Assembly: GCF_902489365.1 (NCBI RefSeq)
Contig: NZ_CABTZR010000113.1
Span: 1-5,719, forward strand
Length of the DNA: 5,719 bases
Reading direction: 5' to 3'
Origin: an uncultured Corynebacterium sp.
Lineage (GTDB): Bacteria > Actinomycetota > Actinomycetes > Mycobacteriales > Mycobacteriaceae
Both the position numbers and the translations under genes were made by a program. Positions 1 to 5,095 of this stretch are shown here, one piece after another. The stretch's first letter is position 1; every line of letters starts with the position of its first letter. The notes beneath the pieces are model-generated. The model made no database searches. It had not been told where the DNA came from and saw only the letters and a list, made by a program, of their open reading frames with translations.

Positions 1-1226
1 AGGCCCTTGGACTTGAAGAGTTCCACGATGTCCTCTTCGCGGTCGTGGGAGAGGTTGCCCGCTTCGGCGTCGGCAAGCAGCATGCCGATGGTCTCCGTGG
101 CATCGGACTTGGTGTTGCCGATGAGTCCCACCGGGCCGCGCTTGATCCAGCCGGTGGTGTAGAGTCCCGGCACGACCTCGCCGTCGAGGTCGACGACGTG
201 GCCGCCGTCGTTATTGATGACGTTCTTCTGCTTATTGAAGGGAACGCCCTCGATGGCATCGGAGCGGTAACCCACGGCCAGGTACACGGCCTGTGCCGGC
301 CACTCGGTGAACTTGCCGGTGCCGGAGACAGAGCCATCGCCGTTGAGGGCGGTGCGCTCAGTCTTGACGGCCGTGACCTTGCCGTTCTCACCGATGAACT
401 CCACTGGCTGCTCGAAGAGGTGGATCTGCAGGGTGTGCGGGGCATCCTTGGGCTCGCGGATGGCGTAGCCCTCGAGGGTCTGGCAGACCAAGTCGCAGGA
501 CTTGGCCTCTTCGCGGGCCTTGAGGGAGGCTTCGTCGTAGTCGATGTCCTCTGGGTCCACGACCACGTTGATGGTCGGGGAGTGGTCGAGCTCCTTGAGC
601 TCCAGCGGGGTGAACTTGGCCTGCGCCGGGCCGCGGCGGCCGAAGACGCGGACGGTGGTGGCCTGGTTCTTGGCCAGGGACTCGTAGACGTTATCGGGGA
701 TCTCGGTGGCTTCCTTGAGCTCATCACCGGTCTTGGCCAGGATGCGGGCCACGTCGAGGCCCACGTTGCCCACGCCAATCACGGCGACGTCGGTGGCGGA
801 AAGATCCCAGGAGCGCTCGAAACGCGGGTTGCCGTCGTAGAAGCCGACGAATTCGCCCGCGCCGTGGACGCCTTCGAGATCGGAGCCCGGGATCTGCATG
901 CCCCGGTCACCAACGGCGCCGGTGGCAAACACGACGGCGTCGTAGTACTCCTCGAGCTCGGAGACGGTGACATCGCGGCCCACAGTGATGTTGGACAGAA
1001 GGCGGATCTGTTCGGTGTCGAGCACTCGGTGCAGGGAGTTAATGATTCCCTTAATACGCGGGTGGTCCGGAGCCACTCCGTAGCGGATGAGCCCGAAGGG
1101 GGCTGGCATCTGCTCGATGAGATCGATCTGAACGTTGCCGCCGGTCTTCTTCACCAGGATGTCGGAGGCGTAGATGCCGGCTGGGCCGGCGCCGATGACG
1201 GCTACTTTCAGGGGCTGCTGGGTCAT
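1..1226 (-). CDS. fpr2: Ferredoxin/flavodoxin-NADP+ reductase, adrenodoxin-reductase type (3' end cut by window edge)
   Basis: This flavoprotein should take electrons from NADPH through FAD and pass them to a ferredoxin-like carrier in the cytoplasm. About 408 codons are visible; relatives are about 450 residues, so some 45 C-terminal residues lie outside the window. The N-terminus reads MTQQPLKVAVIGAGPAG, with the FAD dinucleotide-binding GxGxxG at residues 12-17. PFGLIRYGVAPDHP follows at about 43-56, the NADPH-binding GVGNVGLDVAR at about 151-161, and the FAD-contacting GWIKRGPxGxIG from residue 359. There is no fused ferredoxin domain at the N-terminus. The ATG at 1226 is preceded by GAAAGG (1232-1237 on the plus strand), five bases away, and sits directly before the Rossmann fold, so the start is well supported. 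It is divergent from cysI, as fpr2 is in C. glutamicum, which argues that it serves as electron source for sulfite reduction. The family is certain; the partner is inferred from context. Confidence 0.93.
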   Translation of the reverse strand, partial: MTQQPLKVAVIGAGPAGIYASDILVKKTGGNVQIDLIEQMPAPFGLIRYGVAPDHPRIKGIINSLHRVLDTEQIRLLSNITVGRDVTVSELEEYYDAVVFATGAVGDRGMQIPGSDLEGVHGAGEFVGFYDGNPRFERSWDLSATDVAVIGVGNVGLDVARILAKTGDELKEATEIPDNVYESLAKNQATTVRVFGRRGPAQAKFTPLELKELDHSPTINVVVDPEDIDYDEASLKAREEAKSCDLVCQTLEGYAIREPKDAPHTLQIHLFEQPVEFIGENGKVTAVKTERTALNGDGSVSGTGKFTEWPAQAVYLAVGYRSDAIEGVPFNKQKNVINNDGGHVVDLDGEVVPGLYTTGWIKRGPVGLIGNTKSDATETIGMLLADAEAGNLSHDREEDIVELFKSKG

Positions 1227-1299
1227 GATGGCCTTTCGGAATGTTGTAGTAACTAACGAAAGCTTAGGTCTAAACAAGCATGGGTTTCATTGAACCGGC

Positions 1300-1311
1300 T
1301 TGTCTGCTGTA
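1300..1311. repeat. 12-bp direct repeat, fpr2-side copy
   Basis: TTGTCTGCTGTA here matches TTGTCTACTGTA at 1400-1411 at 11 of 12 positions, in the same orientation and offset by exactly 100 bp. The preceding bases (TGAAC-N6 ending in GTCTG, 1291-1306) match the McbR consensus TAGAC-N6-GTCTA at only 7 of 10 positions, so this copy may be a weak operator serving fpr2 or a site for another regulator. Confidence 0.45.
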
Positions 1312-1390
1312 GGGCAACTGGGCCTAATTACATTCGGAGAACATTGTGGCATAAACCCAGCGTGCTTTGCATATTCGTGAGAAAATAAAA

Positions 1391-1406
1391 AAGACTGCTT
1401 TGTCTA
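1391..1406. promoter_or_regulatory. McbR-type operator upstream of cysI
   Basis: AAGAC-TGCTTT-GTCTA matches the McbR consensus TAGAC-N6-GTCTA at 9 of 10 positions with the correct 6-bp spacer. McbR is the TetR-family repressor of sulfur and methionine genes in corynebacteria and is released from DNA by S-adenosylhomocysteine. The site lies 50 bp before the cysI start and overlaps a candidate -35 element, a placement expected for repression. A second, weaker match (TAGAC-CGGTAG-GTTTT, 8 of 10) lies 23 bp downstream at 1414-1429. The consensus is from memory; the match is read directly. Confidence 0.65.
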
Positions 1407-1411
1407 CTGTA
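1400..1411. repeat. 12-bp direct repeat, cysI-side copy
   Basis: TTGTCTACTGTA is the partner of the copy at 1300-1311 (one mismatch, same orientation, 100 bp apart). Its first part, GTCTA, is the right half of the McbR-like operator. Confidence 0.45.
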
Positions 1412-1427
1412 TCTAGACCGGTAGGTT
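1400..1427 (+). promoter_or_regulatory. Candidate cysI promoter
   Basis: TTGTCT (1400-1405) and TAGGTT (1422-1427) are separated by 16 bp and resemble corynebacterial -35 and -10 elements. Transcription would start near 1434, about 20 bases before the ATG. Other -10 choices in the same stretch, for example TATCTA at 1410-1415, cannot be excluded. The ribosome binding site GAAAGG follows at 1441-1446. Confidence 0.35.
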
Positions 1428-1455
1428 TTTACTAACCGACGAAAGGCAGCAGATT

Positions 1456-3126
1456 ATGACCACCGCAACGAAGCGACGCCCGCGTGTGAAGAAGCCGGAA
1501 GGCCAGTGGAAGATCGATGGCACCGCGCCGCTGAACTCCGACGAAGAGATCAAGCAGGCCGACGACGCCCTGGCCGTGCGTCAGCGCGTTATTGATATCT
1601 ATTCCAAGCAGGGATTTTCCTCCATCCCCGCCGAGGATCTCGCCCCCCGTTTTAAGTGGCTGGGCCTGTACACCCAGCGCAACCAGAACCTGGGCGGGGA
1701 GATGACCTCCAAGCTCTCCAACGCTGAGCTGCAGGATGAATACTTCATGATGCGTGTGCGCTTCGACGGCGGCCGCGTGGACCCCGCTAAGCTGCGGGCG
1801 GTGGGGGAGATTTCGCGCGACTATGCGCGCTCCACCGCGGACTTTACGGACCGCCAGAACATCCAGCTGCACTGGATCCAGATTGAGGATGTCCCCGCCA
1901 TCTGGGAGAAACTGCGCTCTGTGGGGCTAGATACTCTGCTCGGCTGCGGTGACGTGCCGCGCGTTATCCTCGGCTCGCCGGTAGCGGGAGTGGCCGCCGA
2001 CGAAATTATCGATGCCACCCCGGCCATCGAGGAGATTAAGAACAACTACCTCCCGCGCGAGGAGTTCCACAACCTTCCGCGTAAGTTCAAGTCCGCCATC
2101 TCCGGCAACGCCCGCCAAGACGTCACCCACGAGATCCAGGACGTTGCCTTCGTTGGTACGGAGCATCCCGAGTACGGCCCGGGCTTCGATTGCTTCGTGG
2201 GCGGGGGCCTGTCCACCAACCCGATGCTTTCGCAGTCCCTCGGTGCGTGGATTCCGCTCGAGCGTGTTCCGGAGGTATGGGCCGGTGTCGCGCGCATCTT
2301 CCGCGACTATGGCTTCCGCCGCAACCGCAACCGTGCGCGCCTGAAGTTCCTGGTGGCGCAGTGGGGCATTGAGAAATTCCGAAAGGTACTGGAGGAGGAG
2401 TATCTGGACGCGCCGCTTCTCGACGGCCTCCCGCTACCCGTCGCCCCCGGCAACCGCGACCACTTGGGCGTGCACCGCCAGCAGGACGGAAAGTTCTACG
2501 TGGGCGTCAAGCCCACCGTCGGGCATGCCACTGGCGAGCAGCTCATTGCCATCGCAGATGTGGCTGAGAAGTTCGGCATCAGCCGCATCCGCACCACCCC
2601 AATGAAGGAGCTTCTCTTCCTCGATGTCGAGGAAGCGGACATTCCCGCCCTGTCCCGTGCCTTGGATGAGACCGGCCTGTACTCCCAGCCCTCGGAGTTC
2701 CGCCGCGGCGTCATCTCCTGCACCGGCCTGGAATTTTGTAAGCTCGCCCACGTGACCACCAAGGCCCGCGCCATCGAGCTCGTCGACATCCTAGAAGATA
2801 CCCTCGGCGATCTCGACGTCCCCCTGTCCATTGCCCTCAACGGCTGCCCCAATGCCTGCGCTCGCTCGCAGGTATCGGACATTGGGCTGAAAGGACAGAT
2901 TGTGACCGATGCCGATGGAAACCGCGTCGAAGGCTTCCAGGTCCACTTGGGAGGCTCCCTCGGCCTATCCCCGGACTGGGGTCGCAAGCTGCGCGGACAC
3001 AAGGTGGTGGCCGATGAAGTGCCCGACTACGTCATCCGCTTGGTCAACAAGTACAAGGAGCAGCGCGAAGACGGCGAACAGTTCCGCCACTGGGTCCTGC
3101 GCGCGGAGGAGAAGGACCTGCAGTGA
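1456..3126 (+). CDS. cysI: Assimilatory sulfite reductase (ferredoxin), siroheme and 4Fe-4S hemoprotein
   Basis: This cytoplasmic enzyme should carry out the six-electron reduction of sulfite to sulfide, the last step before cysteine synthesis. The 556-residue product has the length of the monomeric ferredoxin-dependent NirA/SirA family. A first ferredoxin-like half contains RQNIQLHW near residue 135. The cluster/siroheme ligands are CTGLEFC (C422 and C428) and NGCPNAC (C464 and C468), followed by the glycine-rich HLGGSLGL. Y72 (in GLYTQRNQ) and C164 (in LGCGDVPR) are 92 residues apart, the same spacing as the covalently linked Tyr-Cys pair of the Mycobacterium tuberculosis enzyme. The ATG at 1456 has GAAAGG nine bases upstream. 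It is the first gene of a four-gene operon and overlaps cysX by 4 nt. The sequence family also includes nitrite reductases; context (fpr2, cysX, cysY, cysZ, McbR-like site) favours sulfite. Confidence 0.95.
   Translation: MTTATKRRPRVKKPEGQWKIDGTAPLNSDEEIKQADDALAVRQRVIDIYSKQGFSSIPAEDLAPRFKWLGLYTQRNQNLGGEMTSKLSNAELQDEYFMMRVRFDGGRVDPAKLRAVGEISRDYARSTADFTDRQNIQLHWIQIEDVPAIWEKLRSVGLDTLLGCGDVPRVILGSPVAGVAADEIIDATPAIEEIKNNYLPREEFHNLPRKFKSAISGNARQDVTHEIQDVAFVGTEHPEYGPGFDCFVGGGLSTNPMLSQSLGAWIPLERVPEVWAGVARIFRDYGFRRNRNRARLKFLVAQWGIEKFRKVLEEEYLDAPLLDGLPLPVAPGNRDHLGVHRQQDGKFYVGVKPTVGHATGEQLIAIADVAEKFGISRIRTTPMKELLFLDVEEADIPALSRALDETGLYSQPSEFRRGVISCTGLEFCKLAHVTTKARAIELVDILEDTLGDLDVPLSIALNGCPNACARSQVSDIGLKGQIVTDADGNRVEGFQVHLGGSLGLSPDWGRKLRGHKVVADEVPDYVIRLVNKYKEQREDGEQFRHWVLRAEEKDLQ
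2616..2635. repeat. Perfect inverted repeat inside cysI
   Basis: CTTCCTCGA and TCGAGGAAG form a perfect 9-bp inverted repeat around a central TG. As RNA it would be an 8-bp stem with a 4-nt loop. It lies within the codons for the conserved-looking FLDVEEAD stretch of cysI. It may simply follow from codon use. Confidence 0.4.
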
Positions 3127-3374
3127 ATTTCCGCCGCGAGCCTAATCCGAACCGCAACCACCCAGCGTACTGCCCCTACTGTGCTGGCACCGATCTTTTC
3201 CCAGACGAGGAAGACGATTTTGCGTGGAAGTGTCAGGAGTGCCTGCGTATCTTCTCTTTGCGTTTCCACGGTCAAGACGATGCCCCCGTAGCGCCAGCGC
3301 CGGCGGTGTCCGCCAACGAAGCACTCAAGCGTTCCCTAGCTCGGCGCGGTCACTCCACCGCGCCGAAGGCCTAA
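3123..3374 (+). CDS. cysX: CysX, small two-CxxC putative electron carrier for sulfite reductase
   Basis: This 83-residue acidic-centred protein has CPYC (C17, C20) and CQEC (C37, C40), a spacing seen in zinc ribbons and rubredoxin-like folds. The C-terminal third is rich in Ala and Pro and looks flexible. The start is GTG at 3123, inside the last codons of cysI (GTGA overlap). GGAGGAGAAGG at 3105-3115 is a strong ribosome binding site, and no in-frame ATG offers an alternative. In C. glutamicum the equivalent gene lies directly after cysI and is described as ferredoxin-like; a role carrying electrons from Fpr2 to CysI has been proposed. Whether the four cysteines hold zinc, one iron atom or a cluster cannot be told from the sequence. 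There is no classic 2Fe-2S or 4Fe-4S ferredoxin motif, so a structural or assembly role is equally open. Confidence 0.82.
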   Translation: MNFRREPNPNRNHPAYCPYCAGTDLFPDEEDDFAWKCQECLRIFSLRFHGQDDAPVAPAPAVSANEALKRSLARRGHSTAPKA

Positions 3375-3396
3375 CTGTTGACTGAGGAGAGCCATC

Positions 3397-4095
3397 ATGA
3401 CCGCATTAATTACGTTGTCGCACGGCTCGCGTCACCCTGCGGCCGCGCCACACGTGGAGGCCCTGACCCGCACCGCTGGTGAACTCGCCGGCGTGCCGGC
3501 TCTGGCCGCTCACCTCGAATTCAATGAACCGACCCTCCGGTCCGCAGCCCAGGAGATGGCTCAGCACGGAGAGCGCGACGCAATTGTCGTACCGCTGCTC
3601 TTTACTGAGGGCTATCACCAGCGCGTGGACGTGCCCACCGCGATTGACGGCGCAGCTGCATCGTCCGGACTGTCTTTGCGTCGAGCTCGTGGCCTCGGCA
3701 CTGGTGAGGACATGGCCCAGCTTCTCGCCGCGCGGGTTCCTGCCGGAGCCGATAAGGTTGTGGTTTACTCCGTTGGCTCTTCCGACGAACAGGCTAATGC
3801 GGCCGTCGCCGATCTCGCCCGTCGCGTGGGTGAGATCACCGGATGCGTAGCAGAAGCTGCTTATGCCACGCGAGACGCTCACGCGTCTCGCGGTGAGAAT
3901 CGAAATCGGGATGTGCCCAGCGCTCATAGCGAAGTGGTTGTGCCGCTCTTCGTCAGCCCTGGCCTGTTGCTCGACCGCCTTGCCCCCAGTTCCGACAATC
4001 CATCGACCCCACAGCACCGGAAGGTGCTACCACCGCTAGGGGAGGCCCTAGCGGGCATAGTGTCCCAACGTTTTCTGGAGGTAGCTCATGCGTAG
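3397..4095 (+). CDS. cysY: Sirohydrochlorin ferrochelatase-like protein (CbiX/SirB class II chelatase)
   Basis: The likely reaction is insertion of Fe2+ into sirohydrochlorin to make siroheme, the cofactor of CysI. The 232-residue protein shows the two-domain CbiX layout. The first half carries LSHGSRHP (H9) and VPLLFTEGYHQRVDVP (H74), the two histidines expected to bind metal. The second half repeats the fold with SVGSSDE (about 125) and VPLFVSPGLLLDRL (about 182-195), but lacks the equivalent histidines. Residues about 158-178 look like a variable hydrophilic loop and are encoded over a strong inverted repeat. The ATG at 3397 has GAGGAG (3384-3389) seven bases before it. The gene follows cysX by 22 nt and overlaps cysZ by 8 nt. 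In C. glutamicum cysH, cysD and cysN lie between cysX and cysY; none is here. Cobaltochelatase activity is a less likely alternative given the sulfite reductase context. Confidence 0.85.
   Translation: MTALITLSHGSRHPAAAPHVEALTRTAGELAGVPALAAHLEFNEPTLRSAAQEMAQHGERDAIVVPLLFTEGYHQRVDVPTAIDGAAASSGLSLRRARGLGTGEDMAQLLAARVPAGADKVVVYSVGSSDEQANAAVADLARRVGEITGCVAEAAYATRDAHASRGENRNRDVPSAHSEVVVPLFVSPGLLLDRLAPSSDNPSTPQHRKVLPPLGEALAGIVSQRFLEVAHA
3869..3892. repeat. Perfect 10-bp inverted repeat inside cysY
   Basis: CGCGAGACGC and GCGTCTCGCG flank a TCAC loop, giving a perfect GC-rich 10-bp stem. It sits in the codons for the variable loop of CysY (around residues 158-165). No T-run follows, so it is not an intrinsic terminator. 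Confidence 0.55.
4033..4054. repeat. Perfect 9-bp inverted repeat at the end of cysY
   Basis: CCGCTAGGG and CCCTAGCGG flank a GAGG loop. The hairpin ends 22 bases before the GGAGG of cysZ (4077-4081) and lies within the last codons of cysY. It has no following T-run. It could affect mRNA stability or coupling between cysY and cysZ translation; that is inference only. Confidence 0.5.
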
Positions 4096-5095
4096 CCTCA
4101 TTCTCATAGCCCTTGCGGGTGCCGCTGCTCAGCTCGTTGACGGCGGCATCGGCATGGGCTTTGGCGTAACCTCCACGACCATCTTGCTCCTTGCAGGCCT
4201 CGGACCGGCGACGGCTTCGGCCGTGGTCCACACCTCGGAGTTGGGCACCACCCTCGTCTCCGGTATCAGCCACTGGCGTTTCGGTAACGTTCACTGGCCA
4301 ACGGTGCTCAAGCTGGGTGTCCCAGGTGCCATCTCAGCGTTCTTGGGGGCGACGGTGTTGTCCAATCTGTCTCTGGAATCCGCAGAACCGGTTACCTCCA
4401 CCATTCTCCTTATCTTGGGTATTAACTTGGTGTGGCGTTTTTCCCGCCTTCGCCCGAGAAAGGTCTCAACCTCGCGGCCACATTCCACTCCGTTCCTTGC
4501 TGGATTAGGCATTGTCGGCGGCTTCGTTGATGCTTCCGGTGGCGGCGGTTGGGGGCCGATTTCCACCTCGACTCTCATGGCAGTCGGCCGTGAACAGCCA
4601 CGTCGCATCGTTGGCACGGTCAACACCGCGGAGTTTCTCGTGACTTTCGGTGCTACCGTCGGATTTATCGTGGGACTGTGGCATGAGATTGTGGCCAACG
4701 CTGCGGCCGTGGTGGCGCTTCTTATCGGTGGCATGATCACTGCGCCTATCGCAGCGTGGCTCATTTCCCGCATCAACCCTACGTTGCTGGGCGGTTTTGT
4801 AGGTACGGCTATCGTCGCCCTCAACGTGCCCAAGGCATTGAGTTGGGTGCTGCCGCACGGCGTTGTCGTGGGACTGCAAATCGCCGCGCTCGTGGTGGGT
4901 ATCACCCTCACCGTCTGGGCCAACCGACGCCGCATTCGACATGAGCGCGAAGAGAATTACGTCGGGCACCACTCGAACCCGAAGCGCGGTGGCAGCCGCG
5001 TCGTGAGCTCCACTGAGCCGGATGGGCACGCCGCTAGCGATGAGACCACTGCAGAAACAGCTCGCGTTGGCGTGACTGCCGCGAACTCGGATTAG
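4088..5095 (+). CDS. cysZ: TauE/SafE-family permease (CysZ), probable sulfur oxyanion transporter
   Basis: This 335-residue integral membrane protein has about eight to ten hydrophobic segments between residues 3 and 277. It shows the internal duplication typical of the TauE/SafE (TSUP) family: VDGGIGMGFGVTSTTIL near residue 17 is echoed by VDASGGGGWGPISTSTL near 147. A basic cluster (NRRRIRHERE, 279-288) ends the membrane part, and about 50 hydrophilic residues follow as a tail, probably cytoplasmic. The ATG at 4088 has GGAGG six bases upstream and overlaps the end of cysY by 8 nt, implying coupled translation. The C. glutamicum counterpart is proposed to bring in sulfate. Family members move sulfite, sulfonates or thiosulfate in or out, and because sulfate-activation genes are missing from this operon, sulfite or a sulfonate is a reasonable alternative. 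It is unrelated to E. coli CysZ despite the name. The stop codon overlaps the convergent gene by 4 nt. Confidence 0.88.
   Translation: MRSLILIALAGAAAQLVDGGIGMGFGVTSTTILLLAGLGPATASAVVHTSELGTTLVSGISHWRFGNVHWPTVLKLGVPGAISAFLGATVLSNLSLESAEPVTSTILLILGINLVWRFSRLRPRKVSTSRPHSTPFLAGLGIVGGFVDASGGGGWGPISTSTLMAVGREQPRRIVGTVNTAEFLVTFGATVGFIVGLWHEIVANAAAVVALLIGGMITAPIAAWLISRINPTLLGGFVGTAIVALNVPKALSWVLPHGVVVGLQIAALVVGITLTVWANRRRIRHEREENYVGHHSNPKRGGSRVVSSTEPDGHAASDETTAETARVGVTAANSD

Larger units (their letters stand above)
1227..1455. promoter_or_regulatory. Divergent control region between fpr2 and cysI
   Basis: This 229-bp non-coding stretch is visibly more AT-rich than its flanks and separates the start codons of two divergent genes, so it must carry both promoters. 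It contains a McbR-like operator (1391-1406), a possible weaker second copy (1414-1429), and a near-perfect 12-bp direct repeat at 1300-1311 and 1400-1411. In C. glutamicum the equivalent region is known to be repressed by McbR and activated by CysR. I could not recognise a CysR site with confidence. No RNA gene or convincing small ORF was found here. Confidence 0.8.

Noticed and set aside
45..1256. A 403-codon open frame on the plus strand opposite fpr2
   Set aside because: It is in antisense register with a clearly recognised ferredoxin-NADP reductase. Its translation has no recognisable domain and is explained by codon bias of the minus-strand gene.
1280..1312. Ten-codon ORF MGFIEPACLL in the divergent region, considered as a cysteine leader peptide
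   Set aside because: It has a single Cys codon, no ribosome binding site, lies about 140 bases before cysI and probably upstream of its promoter, and no attenuator hairpin follows.
1252..1446. Shared ACTAAC and GAAAG words before both divergent start codons
   Set aside because: The words are short, differently spaced, and the GAAAG part is explained as ribosome binding sequence.
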